This document shows positions 35,609-46,308 of a stretch of 64,000 nt of DNA, piece after piece. Every line of letters starts with the position of its first letter. Position 1 is the first letter of the stretch. Under the pieces are notes generated by a model, which saw nothing but the letters and a program-made list of their open reading frames with translations, did no database searches and was not told the DNA's origin. The position numbers and the translations under genes are program-made. The stretch lies in the NCBI GenBank assembly GCA_002086835.1, contig MVIG01000016.1, positions 1-64,000 of the forward strand. The letters run 5' to 3'. This stretch comes from Mycolicibacterium porcinum (lineage in GTDB: Bacteria > Actinomycetota > Actinomycetes > Mycobacteriales > Mycobacteriaceae).

Positions 35609-36057
35609 CCCAGCGAGCTGTGCAGGGCCAGGGTGGTCGCCACGGCGTTGGCCGCCTCGGCTCCCTTCTTCACGAAATGCTTGGTGAAGTAGTCGACGTG
35701 CTCGTCATGCTCGTGGAAGTGATGCGGCGTGAGCACCACCGAGAACACCGGCACGCCGGTGTCGAGCTGTACCCGCATCAGCCCGTCGATCACCGCGGTG
35801 GCCACGAAGTCGTGGCGGTAGATGCCGCCGTCGACGACGAGCCCGGCCGCGACGATCGCCCGGTAACGCCCGCTGAGCGCCAGACGTTTTGCGGTGAGCG
35901 GAATTTCGAAGGCGCCCGGAACCTCGAAGAATTCGAGGGCGGCATCGGCGAAGCCGTGGGTGCCGATCTGTTCGGTGAACCCCTCACGGGCCTTGTCGAC
36001 GATGTTGCGATGCCAGGTGGCTTGCACGAAAGCGATCTGAGTGGCTGCGTCGGACAT
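35605..36057 (-). CDS. ribH: Lumazine synthase, type II (RibH2-like)
   Basis: 6,7-dimethyl-8-ribityllumazine synthase of 150 aa, the last-but-one step of riboflavin synthesis. It has VPGAFEIPLTAKRLA, VVDGGIYRHDFVATAVIDGL with the proton-donor His, and GVPVFSVVLTPHHFHEHDEH. The C-terminal form resembles the RibH2/Brucella type II branch rather than the ordinary RibH with a GTGEE-like segment. No other rib gene is nearby, so it is probably a second copy with a special role. It is convergent with fprA. Confidence 0.85.
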   Translation of the reverse strand: MSDAATQIAFVQATWHRNIVDKAREGFTEQIGTHGFADAALEFFEVPGAFEIPLTAKRLALSGRYRAIVAAGLVVDGGIYRHDFVATAVIDGLMRVQLDTGVPVFSVVLTPHHFHEHDEHVDYFTKHFVKKGAEAANAVATTLALHSSLG

Positions 36058-36066
36058 GTAGCGACG

Positions 36067-36828
36067 CTATCGCACGTCGAGGTAGGCGTCGGCCCAGGCG
36101 CCGATGATCCGTCCGGCGCGTTTTGCCTGCCCGGGCCCGGTCAACAGGTGCTCGGAGCCTTCCAGTGAGACGAAGCTGCGCGGATGGCGGGCGGCCCAGA
36201 AGATATCGCTGGCGTTCTTGATGCCGACGGTGTTGTCGGTCGGCGAGTGCAGGATCAGCAGCGGCAGTTTCAGGCCTTTGATCTTGTCGAGCAGCTCGGT
36301 GGCCCGGACGTCCTCGACGAACGCCCTCTTGAGCGTCAGAGTCTTCCCGCCGACCATCCATTGCCCACTGCCCTCGGCGCACACCTGGTCGATCACCGCG
36401 TCGTACTGACGCTCGACGTGGGTGGGGTCGAACGGCGCGCCGACGGTCACCACCGCCCGCACACCGGGGGATTGCCGGGCCGCGGCGATCACCGCCGCGC
36501 CGCCCCACGAATGTCCGATCAGGAGGTCGGCCGGGGTACCGCGCTCGGCCATGAACGTGCACGCCGCGACCACGTCGTTGACCTTGACGGTGAATGAGCC
36601 GTCGCCCCAGTCGCCTTCCGAGTCGCCCAGGCCCAGCGCATCGAAACGCAACATCCCGATGCCATCGGCGGCCAGCTGCTTGCAGATGCGGGAGGCGGCA
36701 GGCGAATCCTTGCCGAGGGTGAAGCCGTGGGAGAACACCCCCCAGCCCCGGACCGGTCCGTCGGGCCGATCGATCACCCCCGCCAGTGTCGGGCCCGTCG
36801 AACTGGGAAATGTGACGCGCTCAGCCAT
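36067..36828 (-). CDS. Alpha/beta hydrolase
   Basis: Soluble alpha/beta hydrolase of 253 aa, similar to the hydrolase half of alpha/beta hydrolase-OsmC fusion proteins. It has FSHGFTLGKDS as the oxyanion region, the nucleophile Ser in IGHSWGGAA, Asp in HSPTDNTVG and His in GSEHLL. It ends 9 bp before the start of the lumazine synthase gene, so the two may be cotranscribed. Substrate unknown. Confidence 0.82.
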   Translation of the reverse strand: MAERVTFPSSTGPTLAGVIDRPDGPVRGWGVFSHGFTLGKDSPAASRICKQLAADGIGMLRFDALGLGDSEGDWGDGSFTVKVNDVVAACTFMAERGTPADLLIGHSWGGAAVIAAARQSPGVRAVVTVGAPFDPTHVERQYDAVIDQVCAEGSGQWMVGGKTLTLKRAFVEDVRATELLDKIKGLKLPLLILHSPTDNTVGIKNASDIFWAARHPRSFVSLEGSEHLLTGPGQAKRAGRIIGAWADAYLDVR

Positions 36829-37025
36829 GCAGGTGGTCTACCACGGGGCGGTGATGGTCCGCACGCTACTTAGCCTGGCGCCGTACTTCGTCTGAAATGC
36901 GGCGTTGGGCGGGAGGTACCTGTGTGGTTGCCAGCCTGGCTCCGTAGTCTGGAGGGCATCGTCTGCTGCTGGTCAGTGCCGCCCGGCATGCTGCGAATGA
37001 ACGCAATGAGATGTGGAGCAAGTCC

Positions 37026-37919
37026 GTGCCCCTGAACACCATCGCGCTGGAACTCGTCCCGCCGAACCTGGAACGCGGGGTGCAGTACCCCGTTGACGAG
37101 GCGCGGAAAGTGCTCGCCTTGGCCGCCGAAACCGGAATCGAAGGCCGGATTCAGCACGTCATGATCCCCGGGATGATCGACGAGGACGACGACCGTCCGA
37201 TCGAGATGAAGCCGCGGATGGATGTGCTGGACTACTGGAACATCTTGCAGCCCGAACTGCCGGGCATGCGCGGACTGTGCACGCAGGTCACGTCGTTCCT
37301 CGGCCAGGAGGCGCTGGGCAGGCGACTGACCGATCTGAGTGCGGCCGGATTCGACGGCATCGCGTTCGTCGGCGTGCCGCGGACCATGAAGGACGGCGAG
37401 GGTGAGGGCGTCGCACCCACGGACGCCCTGACGATCTACGAGCAGCTGGTTCCGAACCGGGGCGCGATCCTGATCCCGACCCGTGACGGCGAGCAGGGCC
37501 GGTTCAACTTCAAATGCGAGCAGGGCGCGACGTACGGCATGACTCAGCTGCTGTACTCCGACGCCATCGTCGGCTACCTCAAAGAGTTCGCGGCGACCAC
37601 CGATCACCGGCCCGAGATCCTGCTGTCGTTCGGCTTCGTTCCGAAGATGGAGTCCAAGGTCGGCTTGATCAACTGGCTGATCCAGGATCCGGGCAACCAG
37701 GCCGTGGCCGCCGAGCAGGAGTTCGTCAGCCAGCTGGCCGATCGCGACCCGGATGAGAAGCGCAAGCTGATGCTGGATCTGTACAAGCGGGTGATCGACG
37801 GGGTGGCCGATCTCGGCTTCCCGTTGAGCATCCACTTCGAGGCGGCCTACGGGGTGTCGAAGCCGGCCTTCGAGACCTTCGCCGAGATGCTCGCGTATTG
37901 GGCGCCTGACCGCGTCTAG
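37026..37919 (+). CDS. Mycobacterial-type MTHFR-like protein
   Basis: Protein of 297 aa resembling the Rv2172c-type non-canonical methylenetetrahydrofolate reductase. It opens with NTIALELVPPN, where the Glu corresponds to the conserved MTHFR acidic residue. It continues with a TIM-barrel-like pattern and lacks the usual FAD-binding length of MetF. The role would be to make 5-methyl-THF for methionine synthesis. GTG 37026 follows GGAG by 7 bases and is preferred over ATG 37011. No methionine riboswitch is recognised upstream. Confidence 0.75.
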   Translation: MPLNTIALELVPPNLERGVQYPVDEARKVLALAAETGIEGRIQHVMIPGMIDEDDDRPIEMKPRMDVLDYWNILQPELPGMRGLCTQVTSFLGQEALGRRLTDLSAAGFDGIAFVGVPRTMKDGEGEGVAPTDALTIYEQLVPNRGAILIPTRDGEQGRFNFKCEQGATYGMTQLLYSDAIVGYLKEFAATTDHRPEILLSFGFVPKMESKVGLINWLIQDPGNQAVAAEQEFVSQLADRDPDEKRKLMLDLYKRVIDGVADLGFPLSIHFEAAYGVSKPAFETFAEMLAYWAPDRV

Positions 37920-37954
37920 TTCTCCGGGGCTCGGAGCCACCGGTTTGTCGGTGG

Positions 37955-37970
37955 TCGAATGTATGTTCGA
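37955..37970 (+). promoter_or_regulatory. SOS (LexA) box before 13E12 gene
   Basis: TCGAATGTATGTTCGA fits the mycobacterial LexA box TCGAAC-N4-GTTCGA at 11 of 12 fixed positions. It ends 3 bp before the ATG at 37974. Several M. tuberculosis 13E12 genes are known LexA targets, so DNA-damage induction is expected. Confidence 0.85.
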
Positions 37971-37973
37971 ATC

Positions 37974-39657
37974 ATGCAGGCGGGTGTGGTCGACGCGGTG
38001 GCGGGGTTACGCGCCGCGTTCGACGCGTTCGCGGCCTGTGAGGTCGGCTCGCTGACCTGGGCCGAGTTGATATCGGTGCTTGACGAGTATGAGGCGCTGC
38101 TGTGTCAGCTGCCCGCCCCCGTTGCATCGGCTGCTGGCCCAGTTGCAGGCCGAGGCCACCCCACGGGAGTTGGGCGCCAAATCCTGGAACGAGGTACTGC
38201 GCATCCGCTGGCGGCTGTCGGCGCCGGAGGCTGCCCGCAGATTGGGTGAGGCCGCCGTGCTGGGGCCGCGCCGCGCGGTGACCGGGCAAGCCTTACCGCC
38301 GGCGCTGCCGGTGGTGGCCGTCGCCCAAGCCGCCGGACTGCTCACCGGCGATCACGTCAGAGTGCTGCGCGACGCCATCAATGGGCTGCCGCCGTTCGTC
38401 GACCACACCACCCGTGAACAATTCGAAGCCGACCTGGTCCGCGTCGCGGTCGGGGTGGGCCCCAAGGAACTCAAGGACACCGCCGAGTTGCGGTTGTTTC
38501 TGCTCGATCAGGACGGACCCGAACCCGACGACACCGAGCGTGCCCGCAAACGCGGGCTGTCCACCGGCAAGCAGGGTCGTGACGCGATGACCGCGCTCAC
38601 GGGCAACCTGACCCCCGAAGCCGCCGCGGTGTGGGAAGTCCTGTTCGCCAAGCTCGCGGCCCCGGGGATGTGCAACCCGGATGACGACGAGCCATGCACC
38701 TGCGGCACGCCCACCCAGGCCCAGATCGACAACGATCACCGCAGCCTGGCCCAACGCCAACATGACGCGCTACTGGTCGTCGGACGCATCGCGTTGATGA
38801 CCGATCTGGGCCAGCTCAACGGGCTGCCGGTCTCGGTGATTGTCCGCACCACCTTGCGCGACCTCGAATCGCGCGCCGGGATCGGGGTCAGCGGCGGGGG
38901 CACCAAGATTCCCATCCGCGACGTCATCCGGATGGGCACCCACGCCAGCCACTACCTGGTGGTCTTCGACCAGGCCACCGGAGCGGCCCTGAACTATTTT
39001 CGGGCCCGCCGGGTCGCCAGCCCCGCCCAACGCATCGTGCTCATCGCCCGCGACGCAGGCTGCGCCAAACCGGGCTGCACCGTCGGGGTCTACGGCTGCC
39101 AAGCCCACCACGGCGAAGCCGACTGGGCCGCCGGCGGCCACACCAACGTCGACACCCTGGCGTTGGCCTGCGGCCCCGACAACCGCCAGGTTCACGACGA
39201 CGGCAGCTACACCACCACCATCAACGCACACGGCCAGGTCGAATGGCACCCTCCACCAGGACTCGACCACGGCCAACACCGCATCAACTACTACCACCGC
39301 CCCGAACTACTACTCACCCCACCCGGCAGCCACCCCGAACCCGAACCGATCCCAAAGCCCTACCCGGACAACACCGAAACCGACCAATGGGATCAGGACT
39401 GGGATGAGGACTGGGATCCGCCGTGCGATCCGGACTGGGATCGGCAGTGGAACGAGCAGTGGGACCAGGAATGGGAACGCCGACCCCACCCCGAACCAGA
39501 CCTACAGTCTGACCCCGAATGGGAACCCTTGCCCGACCCCGCCCAACCACCAACCTGGAACCCAGACTGGGACAACGACTTCAACCCAGAATCGCTCGAC
39601 CCACGCCAACCCATCGGCGACCACGCCCTCGAAGGCAAGGCGGTACGCGGGCCCTAG
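37974..39657 (+). pseudogene. 13E12/DUF222 HNH endonuclease, frameshifted
   Basis: DUF222/HNH protein of the mycobacterial 13E12 repeat family. The first 48 codons (MQAGVVDAV ... LCQLPAP) and the remainder (HRLLAQLQAEATPRELGAKS onward) are in different frames. Removing one C from the five-C run at 38116-38120 joins them as QLPAPLHRLL, restoring about 560 aa. The HNH core is CAKPGCTVGVYGCQAHHGEADWA with later TNVDTLALACGPDN. The C-terminal tail (about 430-520 of the joined protein) is full of DWD/EW repeats. An SOS box is upstream. It could be a true mutation or a sequencing error in the C-run. Confidence 0.8.
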
Positions 39658-39717
39658 CCGGGCCGCATGCTCGGGGGCTGTCGACCGCTTGTCGCACGTC
39701 TCAGCCGGGGCAGCGGG

Positions 39718-40428
39718 TCAGGCGGGCAGCCGATCGGGTGAGCCGACCGTGAAGGCGAACTCCGCGACACCCGCGACGCCGCCGGAGACCACGTCGCCGG
39801 GTTGCATCGGTCCGACCCCGGCCGGGGTGCCGCTGTAGATCAGGTCACCGGGGGCGAGGTCGACAGCGGTCGAGATCGCGCTGATGACCTCGGGAACCGA
39901 CCAGATCAGGTCGCTGAGGTCGCCGTGCTGCCTGAGCTCGCCGTTGACGCGCAACCAGATCTCGCCGCTGTCCGGGTGGCCGACGTCGGCGACCGGATGA
40001 ATCGGCGTGCACGGGGCGGAGGCGTCGAACCCCTTGGCCCAGTCCCACGGCCGGCTGAGCTTCTTGGCCTCGTCCTGCAGATCGCGGCGGGTCAGGTCGA
40101 CGCCGACGCCGTAGCCCCAGACCAGGCTCAGAGCATCGTCCGGTGCCACGTCGCGGCCTCCGGCGCCCAGCGCCACCACGAGCTCGATCTCGTGGTGGAA
40201 CGACGAGGTCAGCGACGGGTAGGGGACGATGCCCTCGGCATCGATCACCGCGTCGGCCGGCTTCATGAAGAAGAACGGGGGCTCCCGGTCAGGATCCTTG
40301 CCCATCTCGCGCGCGTGGGCCGCGTAGTTGCGCCCCACGCAGAACACCCGCCGGATCGGAAAGCGCCCGACCCCGCCGCTGACGGGTAGCGATGCCTGAG
40401 GCGGGGGTGCGATCACAAAGTCGGCCAT
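39718..40428 (-). CDS. FAH-family hydrolase
   Basis: Fumarylacetoacetate hydrolase-family enzyme of 236 aa, like fumarylpyruvate or acylpyruvate hydrolases. Metal ligands are in FHHEIELVVAL (Glu-x-Glu) and VGVDLTRRDLQ (Asp), with IYSGTPAGVGPMQPGD at the end. It cleaves carbon-carbon bonds of oxo acids. ATG 40428 has GGGGAAG at a normal distance. It follows the FadE5-like gene by about 24 bp in the same direction, suggesting one operon. Confidence 0.87.
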   Translation of the reverse strand: MADFVIAPPPQASLPVSGGVGRFPIRRVFCVGRNYAAHAREMGKDPDREPPFFFMKPADAVIDAEGIVPYPSLTSSFHHEIELVVALGAGGRDVAPDDALSLVWGYGVGVDLTRRDLQDEAKKLSRPWDWAKGFDASAPCTPIHPVADVGHPDSGEIWLRVNGELRQHGDLSDLIWSVPEVISAISTAVDLAPGDLIYSGTPAGVGPMQPGDVVSGGVAGVAEFAFTVGSPDRLPA

Positions 40429-40452
40429 GGGAACCATCTTCCCCGGCGGGCC

Positions 40453-42282
40453 TCAGAACGCGTCGTTGTCCAGTTGCATGACGTCGCCGTCGACCGACTC
40501 GATGACCTCGCGCACCGCCGTCAGGATCGGCAACATGTTGTGCGCGAAGAACTTCGCCACGGCGATCTTGCCCTCGTAGAACGGCCGGTCACGATCGCCG
40601 GCCGTTGCCAGTGCGGCCTGAGCGATGTCCGCGCCGGCCAGCAGGCGCCAGCCGATCAGCAGGTCACCCACGGCCAGCAGGAACCGCACCGAACCCAGAC
40701 CCACCTTGTACAGCTGCTCGGGCTGCTCCTGGGCGGCCACCAGGTAACCGGTGAGGGTGGCGGCCATCGACTGCACATCGGCCAGCGCGGTGGCCAGCCT
40801 GGCGGTCTCGGCTTCCAACCCAACGGCGTTGGCTTCGATGGTTGCGGAGATCTGGGCCGCGACGTGGGCCAGCGCACCGCCCTGGTCGCGGATGATCTTG
40901 CGGAAGAAGAAGTCCAGCGCCTGGATGGCGGTGGTGCCCTCGTACAGCGAGTCGATCTTGGCGTCGCGGATGTACTGCTCGATCGGGTAGTCCTGCAGGT
41001 AGCCGGATCCACCGAGGGTCTGCAGCGACTCGGTCAGGATCTCGTAGGCCTTCTCCGAGCCGACGCCCTTGACGATCGGCAGCAGCAGGTCGTTGACGCG
41101 GTGCGCCAAGTCGGCATCCGCGCCCGAGACATGTTGTGCCACCACGGAATCCTGATGTGCGGCGGTGTAGAGGTAGACCGACCGCAGGCCTTCGGCGTAG
41201 GCCTTCTGCGTGAGCAGGCTGCGCCGGACGTCGGGGTGCTCGATGATGGCGACCCGCGGTGCGGTCTTGTCGGTCATCTTGAGCATGTCCGAGCCCTGGA
41301 TGCGCTCCTTGGCGTAGGCCAGTGCGTTCAGGTAGCCGGTGGACAGGGTGCCCGCCGATTTCACCCCCACGGTCATGCGGGCGTTCTCGATGACGCGGAA
41401 CATCTGCGCGATGCCGTTGTGCACGTCGCCGACCAGATAGCCGACGGCCGGGGTGCCGTGTGCGCCGAAGGTGACTTCGCACGTCGGCGACGATTTGATG
41501 CCCATCTTGTGCTCGAGTCCGGTGACGTACACGCCGTTGCGCTCACCGAGTTCGAGGGTCTCCGAGTCGAAGTGGAACTTCGGGACGTAGAACAGGCTCA
41601 GTCCCTTGGTGCCGGGCCCGGCGCCCTCGGGGCGGGCCAGCACGAGGTGGAAGACGTTCTCGGCGGTGTCACCGACGTCGCCGCCGGAGATGAACCGCTT
41701 CACGCCGTCGATGTGCCAGGTGCCGTCGGGCTGCGCGATGGCCTTGGTGCGTCCGGCGCCCACATCGGATCCGGCATCCGGCTCTGTCAGCACCATGGTG
41801 CCGGCCCAGCCCTTGTCCATGCTCATGCGCGCCCAGCGCTGCTGCTCGGGGGTGCCGACCTCGGCCAGGGTGTGGGCCATCGCCGGGCCGAGTCCGTAGA
41901 AGAACATCGCCGACGGGTTGGCCGACATGATCATCTCCTGAATCGCCCACACCAGTGACGCGGGCGCCGGTGTGCCACCGGCATTCTCGGCGATCCCGAT
42001 ACGCCACCACTCGGCGTCCTTGACGGCCTGCACGGTCTTGGCGAGCGGCCCGGGCACCGTGATCTCGTGGGTGGCCGGATCGAACTCGGGCGGGTTGCGG
42101 TCGGCGTCGGCGAACGACTCGGCGACCACACCTTCGGCGAAGCGCGCGACCTCGTCGAGCATGGTGCGCGCGGTGTCGGTGTCGAGGTCGCCGAACGCGC
42201 CTGAGTCGAGCACCTGGCCCAAGGCCAGCACCTGGAAGAGATTGAATTCGATATCGCGGACATTGGCGATGTAGTGACCCAC
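40453..42282 (-). CDS. Acyl-CoA dehydrogenase, FadE5-like
   Basis: Large acyl-CoA dehydrogenase of 609 aa resembling FadE5 (Rv0244c), a broad-specificity enzyme of fatty-acid beta-oxidation. It starts at GTG 42282 with [15 protein letters not shown], the hallmark of this subfamily. It has the FAD/substrate segment [14 protein letters not shown] and the catalytic Glu in [10 protein letters not shown]. The extra C-terminal domain explains the length above the usual 380-400 aa. A CRP-like site lies between it and the divergent hrpA gene. Confidence 0.88.
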   Translation of the reverse strand: MGHYIANVRDIEFNLFQVLALGQVLDSGAFGDLDTDTARTMLDEVARFAEGVVAESFADADRNPPEFDPATHEITVPGPLAKTVQAVKDAEWWRIGIAENAGGTPAPASLVWAIQEMIMSANPSAMFFYGLGPAMAHTLAEVGTPEQQRWARMSMDKGWAGTMVLTEPDAGSDVGAGRTKAIAQPDGTWHIDGVKRFISGGDVGDTAENVFHLVLARPEGAGPGTKGLSLFYVPKFHFDSETLELGERNGVYVTGLEHKMGIKSSPTCEVTFGAHGTPAVGYLVGDVHNGIAQMFRVIENARMTVGVKSAGTLSTGYLNALAYAKERIQGSDMLKMTDKTAPRVAIIEHPDVRRSLLTQKAYAEGLRSVYLYTAAHQDSVVAQHVSGADADLAHRVNDLLLPIVKGVGSEKAYEILTESLQTLGGSGYLQDYPIEQYIRDAKIDSLYEGTTAIQALDFFFRKIIRDQGGALAHVAAQISATIEANAVGLEAETARLATALADVQSMAATLTGYLVAAQEQPEQLYKVGLGSVRFLLAVGDLLIGWRLLAGADIAQAALATAGDRDRPFYEGKIAVAKFFAHNMLPILTAVREVIESVDGDVMQLDNDAF

Positions 42283-42377
42283 GATCCGCAAGAATCGCCG
42301 ACGCCGGACGGGGTACGCAAGCGTAGGTTGGGGCAACCTACGGCTACGGAACCGGAGGTTGCCAGCTCCGCACAGCA

Positions 42378-42393
42378 TGTGATCTATAACACA
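42378..42393. promoter_or_regulatory. CRP-like box between fadE and hrpA
   Basis: TGTGATCTATAACACA matches the CRP pattern TGTGA-N6-TCACA with one mismatch. It lies 95 bp upstream of the FadE5-like start and 28 bp before the hrpA start. The mycobacterial cAMP receptor protein uses this kind of site. It may control fat oxidation here. The centre also holds a possible -10 (TATAAC) for hrpA. Confidence 0.45.
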
Positions 42394-42420
42394 TTTGATC
42401 GAGCACCTATCCTTGACCGA

Positions 42421-45400
42421 GTGTCCGAACCGTTAGTCGCCGAGCTGCGCTCCCGCCTCGACGGTTTGACGATCCGCGACGCCGACCGGTTGCGCCGTCG
42501 GCTCCGGAATCTCCGCGGTGGTGACACGGCCAAGATCGCCGAACAGATCGCGACCGCGGAAGGCCTCGTGCTCACCCGCCAGGCCGCCGTCCCGGCCATC
42601 ACCTACCCCGACCTGCCGGTCAGTGAGCACCGCGAGGAACTGGCCAGGGCCATCAGCGAGAACCAGGTGGTCGTGGTTGCCGGCGCGACGGGCTCGGGCA
42701 AGACCACGCAGCTGCCCAAGATCTGTCTGGACCTGGGCCGTGGCATCCGCGGCACCATCGGCCACACCCAGCCGCGTCGGTTAGCTGCCCGCACCGTGGC
42801 CCAGCGCATCGCCGACGAACTGGGCACCCCGCTGGGTGAGGCCGTCGGCTACACCGTGCGCTTCACCGACCAGGCCAGCGACTCGACCCTGATCAAGCTG
42901 ATGACCGACGGCATTCTGCTCGCCGAGATTCAAAGAGACCGCCGCCTGCTGCGCTACGACACGCTGATCCTCGACGAGGCGCACGAGCGCAGTCTCAACA
43001 TCGACTTCCTGCTCGGCTATCTGCGCGAGCTGTTGCCGCGCCGTCCCGATCTCAAGGTCATCGTCACGTCGGCCACCATCGAGCCGGAGCGGTTCGCGGC
43101 GCACTTCAACGACGCGCCGATCGTCGAAGTCTCGGGGCGGACGTATCCGGTCGAGATCCGGTACCGGCCGCTGGAAGTCCCCGCGGCGACGTCGGATGAC
43201 GAAGACCCCGACGATCCCGACCACGAGATCGTCCGGACCGAGCTACGCGATCCGACCGAAGCGATCGTCGACGCGGTCCGCGAACTGGAAGCCGAGCCAC
43301 CGGGCGACGTACTGGTGTTCCTGTCCGGCGAACGCGAAATTCGGGACACCGCAGAAGCTCTCAAAGATCTTCGCAACACCGAGGTGCTGCCGCTGTATGC
43401 CCGGCTGCCGACCGCGGAGCAACAGAAGGTGTTCCAGCCGAGCCACACCGGACGGCGAATCGTATTGGCCACCAACGTCGCCGAGACCTCACTGACCGTG
43501 CCGGGCATCCGCTACGTCGTCGACCCCGGCACCGCGCGGATCTCCCGCTACAGCCGCCGTACCAAGGTGCAGCGGCTGCCCATCGAGCCGATCTCACAGG
43601 CCTCGGCCGCCCAGCGGGCCGGTCGTTCGGGACGCACCGCCCCGGGTGTGTGCATCCGGCTGTACTCGGAGGAAGACTTCGAATCCCGGCCCCGCTACAC
43701 CGACCCGGAGATCCTGCGGACCAACCTTGCCGCGGTCATCCTGCAGATGGCCGCCCTGCAACTCGGTGACATCGCCGAGTTTCCATTCCTCGATCCGCCC
43801 GACGCCCGCAGCATCCGTGACGGGGTCCAGCTGCTGCAGGAACTCGGCGCCTTCGATACCGCGGGTGCGTTGACGGATGTCGGACGACGCCTGGCCCGGC
43901 TGCCGCTCGACCCACGGGTCGGACGGATGATCCTTCAAGCCGATACCGAGGGCTGTGTGCGCGAGGTGCTGGTGCTCGCGGCCGCGCTGTCGATCCCCGA
44001 TCCCCGGGAACGCCCGACGGACAAGGAGGAGGCGGCCCGGCAGAAGCACGCCCGGTTCGCGGACGCCGATTGCTCCTCTGATTTTGAGGCCTACCTCAAC
44101 TTGTGGAACTATCTGCGCGAGCAGCGAAACCAGCGCTCCGGCAATGCTTTCCGGCGGATGTGTCGCGAGGAGTTCCTGCACTACCTGCGGATCCGCGAAT
44201 GGCAGGATCTGACCGGGCAGCTCCGCAGCATCGCCCGGGACATCGGGATCCGTGAGAGTGACGAGGCCGCCGAACCGGCGAGTATCCACGCTGCGCTGAC
44301 CGCGGGCCTGCTGTCCCACGTCGGGCTGCGTGAGGGCGAGGGCCGCGACTACCAAGGTGCCCGCAACTCCAGGTTCGTGCTGGCCCCCGGCTCGGTCCTC
44401 ACCAAGAAGCCGCCGCGCTGGATCGTGGTGGCCGACCTGGTCGAGACCAGCAGGTTGTTCGGTCGCGTCGCGGCCAAGGTCGACCCGGAAGCCATCGAGC
44501 GGGTCGCCGGACATCTGGTGCAACGCAACTACAGTGAGCCGCACTGGGAGGCCAGGCGCGGCGCGGTAGTGGCGTTCGAACGGGTCACGCTCTACGGCCT
44601 GCCGCTGGTCCCGCGCCGCAAGATCGGTTACACCCAGATCGATCCGGAGCTGAGCCGCGAGCTGTTCATCCGGCACGCGCTGGTCGAGGGCGACTGGCAG
44701 ACCCGGCACCACTTCTTCCGCGACAACGCCCGCCTCCGCGCTGAACTCGAGGAGATCGAGGAGCGGGCCCGCCGGCGTGACCTGCTGGTCGGCGACGACG
44801 ACATCTACGCCCTCTACGACGCCCGCATCCCGGCCGACATCGTGTCCGCGCGCCACTTCGACGCGTGGTGGAAGAAGCAGCGGCACAAGACACCTGACCT
44901 GCTCACGTTCACCCGTGACGACCTCTTGCGTTCCGAGGACGGCGCGGACAATCCCGACACCTGGCAGACCGGCGACCTCGAACTGCCGCTGACCTACCGG
45001 TTCGAGCCGGGTGCCGCAGACGACGGCGTCACCGTACATGTGCCGGTCGGGGTGCTGGCCCGCCTCGGCGGTGACGGCTTCGCCTGGCAGGTACCGGCTC
45101 TGCGCGAGGAACTGGTCACCGCGTTGATCAAGTCGTTGCCCAAGGACCTGCGGCGCAACTTCGTCCCCGCTCCGGACACCGCGCGCGCCATCCTGGGGGA
45201 CATCGATCCGTCCGCCGGGTCCCTGCTCGACGAGATCCAGCGCGAACTGCGCAGGCGCAGCGGCATTCTGGTGCCCATCGATGCGTTCGACCTGAGCAAG
45301 ATCCCGGACCACCTCCGGATGACCTTCGCCGTGGAATCGGCCGACGGCAAAGAAGTGGCCCGCGGCAAGGACATCGACGCATTGCGAGAGCAGCTGGCGG

Positions 45401-46308
45401 TTCCCGTCGCGCAGGCCGTGGCCGACGCGCTGGGCGGGGATCTGGACCGCACCGGGCTGAAAACCTGGCCCGAGGATCTCGACGAGCTCCCGCGCACGGT
45501 CGAGAGCGTCAGCGGCGGGCATACGGTGCGCGGGTACCCGGCCTTCGTGGACAACGGAAACTCGGTCGGCATCAAGGTGTTCGCCAACCCCGCCGAGCAG
45601 GCCGCGGCCATGCGGCCGGGCCTGCGCCGGCTGCTGCGGCTCACCGCACCGTCGCCGGTCAAGGCGATCGAGCGGGGATTGAGTACCCGGACCCGCTTGG
45701 CGCTCAACGCGAATCCCGACGGCACCCTGGCCGCCCTGCTCGAGGACTGCGCTGACGCGGCCGCCGACGTGTTGCTCCAGAAAGCGGTGTGGACGAAGGC
45801 CGAGTTCGCGGCGGTCGTCGCCCGGGCCGGCAAGGAACTCGGTCCCACGATGCAGGCGGCGGTGACGCGCGTCGAGAAGGTCTTGACCGCGTCGCACGAG
45901 GTACACGTCGCGCTGCCGGACAAACCGTCGACCGCCCAGGCCGATGCCGTCGCGGACATTCGATCGCAGCTGGATCGATTGCTGCCCAACGGTTTCGTCA
46001 CCGCGACGGGGATCGCCCGGCTCGGCGACCTGGCCCGATACCTCACCGCGATCGCCCGCCGACTGGAGCGGTTACCGCAGGGGCTCGCCGCCGACCGGGA
46101 GCGGATGTCCCGCGTGCACGCTGTCGAGGATGCCTACGACGATCTGGTCGTGGCGCTGTCGGCGGCGCGTGCCGAGGACCCGAAGGTGCGCGATATCGCC
46201 TGGCAGATCGAGGAGTTACGGGTGAGTCTGTGGGCGCAGCAGCTCGGCACCCCGCGGCCGGTCAGCGAGCAACGCATCTACAAGGCGATCGACGCCGTCG
46301 GACGTTAG
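42421..46308 (+). CDS. hrpA: ATP-dependent RNA helicase HrpA
   Basis: DEAH-box helicase of 1295 aa, the usual length for HrpA. The start at GTG 42421 is chosen because the upstream frame crosses the fadE start. Motifs: [13 protein letters not shown] (Walker A), [27 protein letters not shown], and the arginine finger QRAGRSGR. The long C-terminal part carries DUF3418. HrpA acts on structured RNA and resolves stalled ribosomes in other bacteria. It ends 4 bp into the convergent FAH-like gene. Confidence 0.92.
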   Translation: MSEPLVAELRSRLDGLTIRDADRLRRRLRNLRGGDTAKIAEQIATAEGLVLTRQAAVPAITYPDLPVSEHREELARAISENQVVVVAGATGSGKTTQLPKICLDLGRGIRGTIGHTQPRRLAARTVAQRIADELGTPLGEAVGYTVRFTDQASDSTLIKLMTDGILLAEIQRDRRLLRYDTLILDEAHERSLNIDFLLGYLRELLPRRPDLKVIVTSATIEPERFAAHFNDAPIVEVSGRTYPVEIRYRPLEVPAATSDDEDPDDPDHEIVRTELRDPTEAIVDAVRELEAEPPGDVLVFLSGEREIRDTAEALKDLRNTEVLPLYARLPTAEQQKVFQPSHTGRRIVLATNVAETSLTVPGIRYVVDPGTARISRYSRRTKVQRLPIEPISQASAAQRAGRSGRTAPGVCIRLYSEEDFESRPRYTDPEILRTNLAAVILQMAALQLGDIAEFPFLDPPDARSIRDGVQLLQELGAFDTAGALTDVGRRLARLPLDPRVGRMILQADTEGCVREVLVLAAALSIPDPRERPTDKEEAARQKHARFADADCSSDFEAYLNLWNYLREQRNQRSGNAFRRMCREEFLHYLRIREWQDLTGQLRSIARDIGIRESDEAAEPASIHAALTAGLLSHVGLREGEGRDYQGARNSRFVLAPGSVLTKKPPRWIVVADLVETSRLFGRVAAKVDPEAIERVAGHLVQRNYSEPHWEARRGAVVAFERVTLYGLPLVPRRKIGYTQIDPELSRELFIRHALVEGDWQTRHHFFRDNARLRAELEEIEERARRRDLLVGDDDIYALYDARIPADIVSARHFDAWWKKQRHKTPDLLTFTRDDLLRSEDGADNPDTWQTGDLELPLTYRFEPGAADDGVTVHVPVGVLARLGGDGFAWQVPALREELVTALIKSLPKDLRRNFVPAPDTARAILGDIDPSAGSLLDEIQRELRRRSGILVPIDAFDLSKIPDHLRMTFAVESADGKEVARGKDIDALREQLAVPVAQAVADALGGDLDRTGLKTWPEDLDELPRTVESVSGGHTVRGYPAFVDNGNSVGIKVFANPAEQAAAMRPGLRRLLRLTAPSPVKAIERGLSTRTRLALNANPDGTLAALLEDCADAAADVLLQKAVWTKAEFAAVVARAGKELGPTMQAAVTRVEKVLTASHEVHVALPDKPSTAQADAVADIRSQLDRLLPNGFVTATGIARLGDLARYLTAIARRLERLPQGLAADRERMSRVHAVEDAYDDLVVALSAARAEDPKVRDIAWQIEELRVSLWAQQLGTPRPVSEQRIYKAIDAVGR

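Noticed and set aside
36829..37025. Possible SAM or cobalamin riboswitch before the MTHFR-like gene
   Set aside because: I could not find the conserved core of either class; the region is only about 200 bp and shows no clear folded pattern.
37955..37975. GTTCGAATC-like string suggesting a tRNA T-arm
   Set aside because: No acceptor or anticodon stems can be folded around it. The symmetric TCGAA-TTCGA pattern is better explained as an SOS box.
37974..39657. HNH gene as an insertion sequence or phage gene
   Set aside because: No terminal repeats, transposase or phage neighbours were seen. DUF222/HNH genes of the 13E12 family are ordinary chromosomal repeats in mycobacteria.
40474..41958. 494-codon rightward open frame
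   Set aside because: It is antisense to the FadE5-like gene, which has conserved FAD and catalytic motifs.
43594..45906. 770-codon leftward open frame
   Set aside because: It is antisense to hrpA and has no recognisable fold; the helicase motifs on the plus strand settle the strand.
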